Shown piece after piece: positions 33,455 through 45,036 of a stretch of DNA of 64,000 nt. The stretch covers positions 4,712,001 to 4,776,000 of the forward strand of contig NC_063014.1 in the NCBI RefSeq assembly GCF_020509005.1, written 5' to 3'. How positions within the stretch are numbered: position 1 is the stretch's first letter; each line of letters begins with the position of its first letter. Position numbers and translations under genes: made by a program. The DNA is from Fulvia fulva. Lineage: Eukaryota; Ascomycota; Dothideomycetes; Mycosphaerellales; Mycosphaerellaceae. The notes under the pieces are model-generated. The model did no database searches and was not told where the DNA came from. It was given only the letters and a program-made list of their open reading frames with translations.

Positions 33455-34316
33455 ATAGATAGATAGATAGATATTTCATTAAGCTGTTATAGTGCCCTTT
33501 AGCCTATATAGCTATACTGTCTTGTTCTCGTATATATATAGGGGAAACCGTATTACTAAAAACCCCTCCTCCTTCCCGCCTATCTTTTCCCCCTCGTTCT
33601 CGTCTTAGATTTCCCTTATTAAGGGTACGCTAGTGTTATAGGCCTACCCTAATAACTACCCTATCTATAACCCCTCTAACTTCCGCCTCTTATCTATCTA
33701 CTCCTCTGTCTTACTAGCTAGGCTAAACTACTAGAGGTATCCCTACTATAATATCTACTAAGAGATTCGGCGAATATTACCTTTATCCCTAATAATTGAC
33801 TCATAGTCTCTCCTCTCCGCTTAGTGCCTCTAATTTCCCCTACTACTCGCCTACTACGGGCATTATAGTAGTATATATTCTAGGTTTTACGATAGGTAGC
33901 TATACTAGTAGGTAAGGCTTTAGATATCTAGTACGCGTCTCCTAAATAGGTAGGCCCTTAATCTAATATATTCGGACCTAATTTAGATCGCTATACTTGC
34001 TTTGGCCCTTATTAGGTCCCTATATAGCTAGTAGTTATGTCTCTAGAAGGCTCGGAGTACTATCGGGCCTATTGTCTTAGGGGGCTTCCTTTTCTAGTCC
34101 TACTCCTATAGGTAGCTCGCTATCTATTCCGCTAGACTTTAGGTCTTAGCCTTACTCGCGCCGGCCTAGCGAGCCCTACGCTCCTCCTCTTTTCGTACTA
34201 GCTACTCGGTACTTATCTATACGGCTATAAAGGTAGTAAGGTCATCCTCTTTTTAGCTTATCCGATGTCCGGCCCCTCTTCGGTAGCGGCTTTCTATCTT
34301 ATTCTTTACCTCCTAG
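33455..34316 (-). mobile_element. LINE C: 5'-truncated LINE of the first family
   Basis: Starts with a (taga)n tail and gatatttcattaagctg as in LINE A and LINE B, then matches their 3' 860 bp (minus strand). Similarity stops at tcctag, 34316. No second copy of the left flank is seen at the right, so a target duplication cannot be shown. Confidence 0.8.
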
Positions 34317-35589
34317 AGAGCTCGAGCTATTAGAGCTATTAGATAGGTTATCGTCTTAGGCACTATCCTAACGCGATCCGCGGCCGCGACGTCCTTACTT
34401 AGGCTTCTCGGTAAGTCGCTTCTTTAGGTCTATAATTTCGTCGTCCTTAGTCTTCTTAATATACTCGATCTTACGGTTATAGTCCTTAGCGGTAGACTTA
34501 TAGTTAGAGAGCTTATTATCGACGTCGCTCTATTAGTTCTCGAGGTCCTAGATACGATTAACGTGCTCTACGATCTAGGCGTTAAGTTTATAGAGCTCTA
34601 CGTTCTTGTCTTAAATCTACGATATAGCGTTAAGTATATATTCGCGGTTCTTAGCTATATCCGGCGTAGGCGGTAGTTTCTTAAAATCGTCGACCTACTA
34701 TTAGAGTAGATCACGGGCTACTATTAGCTAGTCGCGATCCTTTACGGCGGTGTCGCGCTCCTTAGTCGTATTGTCTAAGCTCTTCTAGATATTATTACGA
34801 TCGGCTATAATTACCTTTAGATCGTCCTTTACTTTAGCGATATCCGGCTCGTTCCTCTTATATCTATCGACCTTATTCGTAAGATACTTAACCTACTTAT
34901 CTACCTTCTACTATAATATCTATATATCTAACTTCTTCTACTTAAACTCGGCCTTGTCCTACTTTAGCTTATCCTAGGCTATCCTAACCGCTACTCTCTT
35001 ATCCTAAAGCTTATTATACGCCTAGCCAAATATCTTCAACAACTCGGTTGTGTTATAGTCGTCGGCTTAGGCGCGTCGAAGTAGGTAATAAATCGTAGAT
35101 AGTGCTTTAGGTATACTAGCTATAAGGACTTAGAACTCGGTTATATCTAGGTTCTTTAGCTCCTCTAGATTATAGCGGAAAGTCTAAGCTACCTATTATT
35201 CTCCTTCTCCTTTATCTATTACTATATCATCGTTATGATTAAACTCGATATTATATCTAGTCGTATATTCTTTTACTTTGTCGTCCCGAAAATAGTCGGA
35301 GAGGTTAATCGTCTTAGGCGGTTCGGTAACTAGTTATATTAGTTACTTAATACGCTACTATATTTACTCGTTAGTTAGCTATTAGGGTTAGGTTTAGTGA
35401 CCTTAAGGCTAGCTACTATTAAATATAAGCGACTCGCGGCGGATCTTAGAGCGACTAGTAAGTAGGGAGTACCTACTGTCTATACTACTAGCTAGTATCT
35501 TATTAATAAAGGTGCGATTGTTCTTATTAACTTAGACCTATCGCGTCTATCGCGCGATTAGTATAGAAAACTCGCGATAAGCGTAGTTT
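34317..35589 (-). pseudogene. Gag-like coiled-coil remnant of another LTR element
   Basis: Minus-strand translation across stops gives long Lys/Glu/Asp-rich coiled-coil text (about 34,400-35,300) with RIP-type stops. It resembles the N-terminal Gag part of gypsy 1 in style but is not the same sequence. The remainder of this element probably lies beyond copia 3, outside the window. Confidence 0.4.
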
Positions 35590-35997
35590 TGTTAAATAGG
35601 TATAGTATATATATATACGGAAGTTAGGACACGTAATAGGAAAGGAGGAAGGACTAATATAGTATACGAAGGTATATAGTAGAACAGTATTTAGTACTAA
35701 AGGTGTCTCTACTATCGGTATAGAGACTACGTCTCTTATACCTATATAGAGGGATATTGCTCTAGTCCTAGTTCTGTTTCACTACGCCTTATCGGTTTTA
35801 CCTATATCTTATCCTACGACGGTAGTTCCTCCGACAGTCTCGTACTAACTAGCTAAGTAACTTTAGGTCCTCTAAGTCGCTCCTACTATTCGGACGGTAT
35901 CTTAGTAGTATTACCGTACTATTATCTCGACTAGCTTAGTATATACTAAGTTAGTCTTAGTACCGTATAATATACCTACTGACCTATACTCGTAATA
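35590..35997 (-). repeat. Copia 3 3' LTR
   Basis: About 408 bp, from tgttaaatagg to ctcgtaata, next to ctcctactta as in copia 1. Only one copy is in the window, so the borders rest on comparison with copia 1. Confidence 0.55.
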
Positions 35998-36182
35998 CTC
36001 CTACTTAGGTCGTAAGGTAAGGAACGATTGTTCCTACTATACTAGCTATAGCTATTATACGAAGGTCTAGAACTAGGGACCGGCTAGCGGTTTAGTCAAA
36101 CTATCTGCTACTATCTCCTTAGTATAGTAGTACTCCACTTTGATCTTCCTCTACTACTAGAGGTGCCTAATATAGTTATAGG

Positions 36183-36417
36183 TGTTAAATAGGTACGGGT
36201 AGATAGTAGCGGAGTAGAGTAAGAGATCAATCTTTAACTAACTAATAGTACGAGCATGTAGCAATATATTAGGAACTAATATATTGATTGTGTTAGATGT
36301 CTATCTAAGCTAAAGGGGAGAGAAGGTATCTCCCTATAAGCTGAGTCATCGTGGATGCCTTAGGCTACTAGATCACTTCCTAATTGTTGACTCCCTTTGA
36401 GATACTATATCTTAACA
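36183..36417 (-). repeat. Copia 1 3' LTR
   Basis: 235 bp, tgttaaataggtacggg to atatcttaaca; pairs with 47105-47339. Confidence 0.9.
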
Positions 36418-39400
36418 CTCCTACTTATCTCGTATAGGAGGTTACAGTCTGCTCACTTCCTATTAATAGTACTTGGACCTTTTTATAACAGGTTTAGCTA
36501 GCTTACAAACCTCTAGAAGTATAGACCAGTCTTTGGTTTTGTAAACCCGTCTATAACTATCTTAGAGGTTAGGGTGTACTCAATAGTAATAAGCCTCCTC
36601 TACCAAAGTTTCCTAATAGCGTTATAGGCAATGTCAATGTGCTTCGACTTGTTATAAATATGTACATCTTTTACTAGGGTAAGGGCAGCTTGATTGTCAC
36701 CTCTTAATTGGACTGGTCTCAAATTTAATATAGTCTCCTAGTTTCTAGTGATTCTTAGTTGATAGGAACAGTCTCCTACTAACTCTAGACAATCTATTTC
36801 CCTTAGTAGTAAAGCTAGGAATTGGGACTGCTTCGTATATATATTTATAGCTATATATTTAGCCTCTATTATAGATGTTGCTACAGACTTTTACTTCTTA
36901 CTTATCTAAGAAACTGGTGCCCTATAGAGGAAAAAGACATACCTAAGAATTGAGACTCTGTCTGCTTTGTCTATTACATAATCAGAATCACAGTATCTAA
37001 TAAGGTGTCCTTTTCTAGACTTTAAGAACTAAAGTCCTAGATCAGGGTATGATCTTAGGTACCTAGTGATCTTCTTCAAAGCCTTTATGTAGTAGGTGGA
37101 TAGGTCACTCACAAATGAGCTCATCCTTCCTAGGGCAAAAGTAATATCTAGCCTTATAATTGTTACTAGCTATATCTAAGTACTATTAATACTCTAGTAC
37201 TCTGCCTTGTCACACCTCTTATCTATATAGCTTAAAGGTTTAAGGGCCTCATAGCTATCTATAGGTGAGTATATAGGTGCTACCTTCTTATAGTTCATTC
37301 CTATCTTAGCTAGGCTGTCCCTAATAAAGTGTCCTTAGTCAAGTTTTAGTATTCCTCTCTTCCTGTCCCTTATAACTCTTATACTAAGGATCTTTTTAGG
37401 TTCACCTAGATCTTTGATCTTGAAGATCTTGCCAAGTTCTCTTTTGAACTAGAGAACATCTATCAACTTTAGTATAGCAATTGGAATGTCATCCACATAT
37501 ATAAGGATTATGATCTCCCTCTTCTTATAGATAAGTAGGCATAGATCTACTTCTGACTATATGAATCTAATCTCTCTAAGCTTTGACACATAGAGTTGAT
37601 TCCAATCTCTAGCTACTTACTTAAGTCTATACAAGCTTTTAAGGATTTTGAACACTATGTTTAGTAGAAGCTTAACTCCTAGTAGTAGTAACATAAAGAT
37701 GTCTTTATAGAGGGTGCTTTCTATAAATGTATTGTTCATATCTACTTAGTAAAGATGAAGATCCTTCTTATACACAATAGCTATAAACACCCTAAGGGTG
37801 TCCTGTCTTACTATAGGTGCAAATGTCTCTATAAAGTCAACACTAAACTTCTATAAGAAGCTCCTTATAACTAGTCTAGCCTTGAACTTTTCAATAGCTC
37901 CACTAATACTTCTCTTAATATCAAAGACCTATCTTAATGTAACTAGATTTGCTCCTTTTAGTAGAACAGAATTTTCCTAGGTGTTGTTACTCTATAGAGC
38001 ATCTAGTTCCTTTTGGATTGCTTCCTTCTAAAGATGTCCCTATTTCTTGTTATTTATAGCATCCTTGTAGAATTTTGGAATTAGGACCTCTTACTTATAT
38101 ATAATAGCTTCTACAGTTGCTATAAAGGCCATTTCCTTAACTTCTTCTAGGAATTCGCTATCCTATAGTATTGAACTGTCTACTAAATGTATAGCTATGA
38201 AGAAAGCTTAGTAGAAAGTAGCAAGGTTCTCTAAGAGATCTATTACTTCTCCTACTTTAGTAGTTAGTTCGGGCTTAGGGACTATAGATTTTAGGGCTTT
38301 CTGTTTCGTATTATAGCCCTTAACATTATAGTCAGCCTTTCTCTTTCTAAGGGATGATTTAGGGACCGTCACTTGTGACCTAGTAACGTCTATTTCCTAG
38401 GGATCTAGGGAGCTTCTCTTAATTAGCTAATCGATTTTCTGAAATTCCCCTACGTTCTCCGGAGGTTATTAGAGAAGTTATATAAACAGCTTTCTCGGCT
38501 AAGCGACTTTAGGGCTCTCAATTAGCTAATCTTTTTCGGGGGGGCTCTAATAGACGCCTAAATAGTAGGTAGATTGTCCTAAGAATACGTTCTTCCTCGG
38601 CCTTTTTAAGGGCTTCCTAGCTAGTATACTGCTTAGTAGATTCAATGTTAGAACATTAAGACCTATATCACCTCTAGGCTAGTCCTTAAAGAAGTCTATA
38701 TATATATATTGTTTAACAGCTCTTCTATCTAGTTCCTAAAAGAGCTAGGCTTTAGCTATGTTTTTAATATACCTAATAAATACTGCTTCTTTACCCCTAT
38801 TTATTAGCTTGTCACTTCTTACCTATTGAGGTTGAGATCTTATGTCTATATAGACAATAGCTTTGCATCCCCAAACTTTCAAATAGTTGATAGTCGGTTT
38901 AATACTATTAAAAGCCTCATCTAGTAAAACCTTGAACCTATCGTAATCTAGGCCATTTAGCAGTTTGTTCCTTATATAAGTTTAGGCCTCTAGTGCTTTA
39001 GGCCAAAATTCAACCGGCATTTTAGCCTCTTTAAGCATTACCCTTATAGAGTCCTCTAAGGTTTGTATTGACCTCTTAACTAGTCTATTCTATAGGTAGT
39101 TGTATGCCTTAGTCGGCTCGAGCCCAATCCCTAAATCCTTCTTCTACTACTTTACTAATACAATAAGTTCTTTTATATTGTCAAGTCTTACTACTTTTAG
39201 CTACGCTAATGATTTCCTCTCTGCTTTGATCTTCTAGTTCTAGAGAGCAACTAGAGCATCTTCTCTTTTCCTAAGAGGAAAGGTCCACTTCTTCCTAGAG
39301 AAGTTGTTAATAATCTTAAGCTAGTATTTGAATCCTAGTCTTAAGATTAGTAGTGGGCCACATATGTTGATAGATATAAGGGCAAGTCTTTCAGGTCTTC

Positions 39401-39503
39401 TCTCTATAACTTTGCCTTTGTACTTCTTTATCTTTGCTATTAAGTATACTCTGCACTAGTAAAAGCTATCCTTAGGGATAGGAATAGGTTCTTTTAAGTC
39501 TAT
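36418..39503 (-). pseudogene. Copia 1 Pol remnant (integrase end, RT, RNase H)
   Basis: Minus-strand text includes ALFDIKR-like, FKARLVIRSF and TFAPIVRQDTLRVFIAIV RT blocks (about 37,760-37,900), then YVDDIP near 37,490 and an RNase H end. Stops occur at expected TGG/CAA/CAG sites. Confidence 0.7.
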
Positions 39504-39737
39504 TGTTGAGAACATATAGGCCGCAGGACAAGCATGTGGGTATGGGTGTGTCATGTGACGAGATCACGTGATTAGGGTTTGCTAGCCTATAGGCTAGCAA
39601 ACATCCGGACACCTAGTATCTACCTACACTAACACCGGCGATACTGTATATAGATACACGCTATCCTATTAGGTCCTTCTTCGTCTTTTGTGTGATCCGC
39701 CGTCTTCTACTACTGCGCAACTCGTACCTATTTAACA
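39504..39737 (+). repeat. Copia 2 5' LTR
   Basis: 234 bp, tgttgagaac to tttaaca. Includes an imperfect palindrome gctagcctataggctagc. More TpA than the right LTR. Confidence 0.92.
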
Positions 39738-39752
39738 GGTTATGAGCCCGGG
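39738..39752 (+). promoter_or_regulatory. Copia 2 primer-binding site (half-tRNA initiator Met)
   Basis: ggttatgagcccggg follows the LTR directly. Its reverse complement, gggctcataacc, is the anticodon arm of initiator tRNA-Met. This implies priming by a cleaved 5' half of that tRNA, as known for Drosophila copia. Confidence 0.6.
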
Positions 39753-40299
39753 TTAGCAACTCGGTGTTTCACCCTCGACAAAGTCGTATTGGAGTTATTC
39801 CTCTTCAGAACCAAAGGAAGGCAGACTAGAGGCCGCACCCGCATTGCATAGGAAGCTACAGCCGTGCTATAGGTACATATAAGACGTGAAAGAGCCTAGT
39901 AAGGCACTGTCAGACTCCGAGTCAGGGAGCCTGTACCAATACCTTAGACAAGTGGGCGAGCTTACTAAGAAGAGTCGCTCTCCGGACATCGCGTTCGTAT
40001 CGACTAACTGTTCATTCTGAGAGAGCCGCAGTGTCTTAGAAACCCCCTCTACTAAGAGAGTTACGCTATAGTGTCTTAGCACTAACACTATCCTTACGAC
40101 CGACTTTCCTCGCTTTCTAGTGGACAGCCATTCTCTCTACCATCAACCTCGCGTTTGGTTCACCTCCTATCGATCCAATCGCGTACGACCGAATACATCC
40201 TGTTACCTAAGGGTAGCCAACCTGTCCCTCAACTTACAAAAATAGAGAACGAGACTGGGTTCATAAGAAAGAGAGCAGCACCTCTTCTGACAAGAGAGA

Positions 40300-41286
40300 A
40301 CCACGAAACATAGTTCAAGCTAATAAGAATACACCTGGTATCAAAGCAGGTTGACTAGGTCCTCGAGGACATCATTACGGACATTCCCGCTGTAACCCTA
40401 GCGACACCCTCTACATCATCGGAGTCATCCCTTCCTTTAGATCAAGCGATAAGGAAGGCATCGTACAGACGGCACAATGCAACGGCCCTGTATAAGATGT
40501 ACATCTGTCTGTCGATAGATGACCAAGAGATGACATACGAGATCCGGCATACGAAGGAGTTGTAGGAATGGGCTGAAGCTAAATACAAGAGAAGACTTCT
40601 CGCTACTAGAAGAAGTTTGCTTTAGCAATACACCAATTTCGTGATGACAGAGGACCAGTCAATAGATGACGCCTGGCAGGAGCTTAGCTCAATTGTAAGG
40701 AGGGCTGTTTCAATCTCGGCTCAGTTCTAAGACATCAAGACTAAGGACAGAAAGATCTAGCAACTCTTAGCAGCTCTGCCAGATTCATTTGGCTCAATTC
40801 GCGATGCAATTGATGCCCAGGTGAATCTCTCACCACAAGACATTCTTGCAATCCTTAGGGAGAAGCAAGAATCAATGATTCATCAAGGGACAGCTATGTT
40901 CGCTAAGAAGGGTTTCTAGGGCAAGCTTACGTGCCATCTCTATAATGGTGACCATTTTATGAGCAAGTGCCCACACCTTTCTGCAGCTCAGCAGGCTGTT
41001 AGGAACAAGGACAAACCAGCTAGGGTTACCTACCCTGCTAAGAGACAACCGTCACCACCTCGTAGGAGGTCATCATCACTAAACCTTCGTGATGTCCTCA
41101 AGGTGATGACGGACCTTGCAAAGCAGATAAAGGAGAGCCGCAAGCCAAAGGCCTCCTCTAGTAAGCCTACAAGGGCCCATACGACCTAGGAAGACGCATC
41201 AGACTCTGAGATACTATCAGAAGATAATGATGTTGATGAGGTTGCCCATTCCACTGTAGAAGCCAAAGGCAAGTACCCCTCGTCCG
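40300..41286 (+). pseudogene. Copia 2 Gag remnant
   Basis: A UBN2-like Gag with pieces such as MTEDQSIDDAWQEL (near 40,640-40,685) and LLAALPDSFGSIRDAIDAQ (40,765-40,820). It ends in a zinc knuckle near 40,930-40,975 whose second cysteine reads tyrosine (CHLYNGDHFMSKC). Stops at 40,729 (TAA) and a few other sites. Confidence 0.75.
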
Positions 41287-44200
41287 AGTGGTTGCTTGAC
41301 TCTTGTGCATCATCACATATGACTGACCAAGATTCACTATTCAGGACACTGAAGCCTCTTCAAAAGAGGAAGTGGATCAAGGTTGGGGGTGGCTATCTAC
41401 AAGCTACACATATAGGAAGTGCAGTAATGGGTAGTCCTTCTAGAAAGCAAATTGTCTTAGAAAATGTCCTGTTTGTTCCTGGCCTTGGAGTTAGTCTTGT
41501 TTCGTGGAATCAGTTCAGCTAACAGTTTGCTGTCTAACCACCCAGTTTCACCCTAAAATCCTTGTCTAGTAAACCCGTTGTCCAGACCAAACTTCGAGGA
41601 GGAGTACCGTTTATCCACTCGATCTCGGAAATTCTTGAGCCACAGCATACTAGCATACTCTCTCAAGAACGTGACGGTACCGCTATGGCTAACACTGAGT
41701 CCGAAGATCAGTGGGAGCTATGGCATAGAAGATGTGCACACCTTGGCAAGGGACTGCTAAGAAACCTACATAGAGTCACTGACAAGAAAGATCCCATTCC
41801 TGTTCCTTCTGAACACCAGAATTGCAAGGTCTGCTCCCTTGCAAACATGAAGAAGTTCAAAGGACCTGCCACAGAGAGGAAAGGGGAGAGGCTGGCCCTC
41901 ATCTCCATTGACATCTGTGGGCCTTTTCAGGGCGCAGTCTCTAGGCTAGGATACAAATATTGGCTTGAGATTGTAGACAACTTCTCTAGGAAGAAGTGGG
42001 TAATCCCTTTGAAGGCCAGGAGCGACGCTCCTACAGCCCTACGGGATTGGAAGGTCCAGGCAGAACGGCAGTCAAGGTGCTTTCTGTCTGCGATCCGCAG
42101 TGATGGTGCAAAGGAAATTCTCGCCTTACTAAAAGAGTGGGAGAAGGAGTTTGGCACTCAGATGGACACAACTGATGCCTACAACTCTCTTCAGAATGGA
42201 CCTGTGGAAAGGTCAATTCAAGCCTCTGAGAACACAGTCCGGGCTATACTTAAAGACTCTGGCATGCCAGTTGAGTTCTGGCCAGAAGCTTTGCAAGCAC
42301 AGACTGTGATCAGAAACAGACTGCCTAATAGTCCGATCATTGATAGTATTGCTCTTTCACCAGAAGAAGCCTTTACTGGCCAAGTACCGTCAGTCGACCA
42401 TTTCCGCGTCTGGGGATGCAAAGCTGTGGTCTATATAGACCTAAGAGCCCAACCTCAAGGCTTGAGGAGAGACAAGTTGATGAACCGAGGAAAAGAAGCC
42501 GTGTTTGTGGGCTACTCAGAAAACACCACAAAACAATAGCTGTTCTGGGATCCCGACATAAAAGCTGTAAAAGCGTATAGTCACGTCGACTGGTTTGAGA
42601 ATGAGAAGGGGGGAGATATGGATCTTAGTATCACCTTCACTAACCAGCCGAGTCGAGCGCCATAGCGCAATCCTATTGGGAGGAAGCCCTTTGGGGCGAA
42701 ATTTTCCGATAGGGGATTATCAGAAACACCGTTACGAAGGCTAGGAGAAAACATTGAGGCGGTTTCACCACTGTCGAAGGCCGATAACGGTGGATCTATA
42801 CAGAACCTACCCGAGTCATCAACACCATAGCAACCGCTGTCTGTGCAACTTCCCCCTCCCCTAAAGGACATTGGGGAATACCAGAAGTTTGGAGATCAGG
42901 GGACTCCAATAAAAGAAAAAGAAGATGTCGTTCAGTTCGACCCATCTAAACACCCAGCGCCACCTCAGGTTGTAGGCAACAAGAGGTTAAGGGGGGACGG
43001 AGATGATAACTCTGAAGAGCATAAGGCTAAACACTATAAGGCTCTTATCGCCCAGATGTTCCATCTAGACCCTATAATGAGCTGGGTAGAGGAGATTCTA
43101 AACGACGTGGAAGAATATACATTTGCTGCTATTAGGCAGGCCATAGCCTATTAGTAGGAAGTGCTAATCCCAAAGTCCTATAAGGCAGCCGTAGGAGACC
43201 CCGAATAGGGATATATATAGAGAGAGGCAATCGAGAACGAACTTATTGCCTTAGTAAGCAACAACACCTAGGAAGCAGTTGTACCGCCAAAGGGTACGAA
43301 TCTAATTACTTCTAGGTGGGTCTTTGATGTGAAAAGAATGATTAGTAGAGCCATTGAGAAGTTCAAGGCAAGACTAGTTACAAGAGGGTTTTCATAGAAA
43401 TATAGGGTTGACTTCGAAGAGACCTTTGCACCTACTATTAGACATGATACTCTCCGAGTATTCATAGCAGTAGTGTGTGAGAGAGATCTCGAGATGCACC
43501 TAGTAGATGTGAATAATGCTTTTACCCAAAGCAGCCTCCTTGAAGACATCTACATGATCCCGCCCCTAGGAGTTGAAGCACCTCCAAACATAGTGTTTAA
43601 GGTCCTACGAAGCCTTTATAGGCTTAAGCAAGCAGCTAGAGACTGGAACAAGCTCTGTATTGCGAAGCTAGAGAAGATTGGATTTACCCAGTCCCAGGTA
43701 GATCTATGCCTACTTGTCCATACGGATAGAGACCTTATGGTCCTTACCTATGTGGATGACATACCTATTGTAGCTCCGAAGCTGTCAGATGTTCAGTAGT
43801 TTAAGGCTGAGCTTGGAAAAGTGTTTAAGATTAAAGATCTTAGTGAACCTACGAAGATCCTTAGAATGAGGATTATAAGAGACAGGTCCCAAGGCACTTT
43901 AAAGCTTGATCAAGGACACTATGTCCACGCTAACTTAGCCAAGATGAACATGGCTAGAGAGAAGGCTACGCCAACCCACTCACCTATAGAGAGCTACGAG
44001 CACTTAGTGCCTACGGCACCTATGGATGAGAGGTGCAACAAACAGGATTACCAGAGCCACAATGGTACCTAGATGTGGCCAATGACAATGACAAGGCCAG
44101 ACTTAGCATTCCCCCTTGGAAGAATTAGCTTATATGTTGCTGATCCCTCGCAGCAGCATATGAAGGCTTTGAAGAAGCTCTCCCGATACCTGCGGTCGTA

Positions 44201-44762
44201 CCCAGACCTAGGTCTTATGTATAGAAAGGGAGGGGGCAATCTCCAGGGATACTCGGACTCTGACTACGCCATGGACAAAGTGGATAGAGTCTCAATTCTG
44301 GGATACGTGTGGTTCCTTTGTGGATCACCTGTGTCCTGGATGAGTAGGAAGCAGAAGTCTGTTGCAACATCAACAATGGAAGCTGAGTTCATGGCTATGA
44401 ACGCAGCCGCAAAGCAGTCACAATTTCTTGCTGCTGTCCTCAGGGAAATGGGGTGCCCAGAACTGGTGGGAAAGAGCTCTTTCCAGCCGAGTGTAAGGGC
44501 AAGCAGGGGCACTGTTGACGAGCTAAGGCCAGTCAAGCTCATGGGTGACAACCAAGCCGCTTTGACACTTGTCAAAGATGCCCATGTGCATGAAAGGTCA
44601 AAGCATATTGATGTTGCATATAACTATGTCAGACATCTCTGGTGGTAGAAGAAGATTGCAGTGGACTACTGCCATACAAAGGACATGGCTGCTGATGGGT
44701 TAACAAAGCCCCTCAATGGCCAGCAGTTCCAAAACTTTGTGAGGCAGCTCCAGCTTGCGTAA
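41287..44762 (+). pseudogene. Copia 2 Pol remnant: protease, integrase, RT, RNase H
   Basis: Protease WLLDSCASSHMTD (41,290) is intact. GAG-pre-integrase LWHRRCAHLGKGLLRNLH (about 41,707) and the integrase core lie in a 325-codon open stretch (41,562-42,539), with candidate Asp/Glu residues visible in SIDICGP and NGPVERSIQ. RT runs from about 43,270 to 44,000 with YVDDIPIVAP near 43,749. RNase H (44,073-44,648) contains YSDSDYA and STMEAEFMA. Stops, mostly TAG, at about 41,187, 41,520, 42,538, 43,798 and 44,646 block expression. The frame ends QLQLA at 44,762. Confidence 0.85.
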
Positions 44763-44797
44763 AGGGATTGTAGGAGACCATGTGGCCTGAGTGGGAG

Positions 44798-45031
44798 TGT
44801 TGAGAACATACAGGCCGCAGGACAAGCATGTGGGTGTGGGTGTGTCATGTGACGAGATCACGTGATTAGGGTTTGCCAGCCCATGGGCTAGCAAACATCC
44901 GGACACCTAGCATCTACCTACACCAACACCGGCGATATCATATATAGATACACGCTATCCCATTGGCTCCTTCTTCGTCTTTTGTATAATCCGCCGTCTT
45001 CTACTACTACGCAACTCGTACCTGTTTAACA
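44798..45031 (+). repeat. Copia 2 3' LTR
   Basis: 234 bp, preceded by a short purine stretch (gagtgggag). Less RIP-altered than the left LTR. Confidence 0.92.
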
Positions 45032-45036
45032 TCTAT

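Larger units (their letters stand above)
39504..45031 (+). mobile_element. Ty1/copia retrotransposon 2 (plus), moderately RIP-altered
   Basis: 5,528 bp with 234-bp LTRs and target duplication tctat (39499-39503, 45032-45036), nested in copia 1. Gag, protease, integrase, RT and RNase H are in one plus-strand line interrupted by a limited number of TAG/TAA codons. The LTRs differ at more than a dozen sites, nearly all CpA/TpG versus TpA, so it has been through RIP, but far less than its hosts. Confidence 0.92.

Noticed and set aside
37798..37980. 60-codon plus-strand frame
   Set aside because: It is the complement of the copia 1 reverse transcriptase region on the minus strand.
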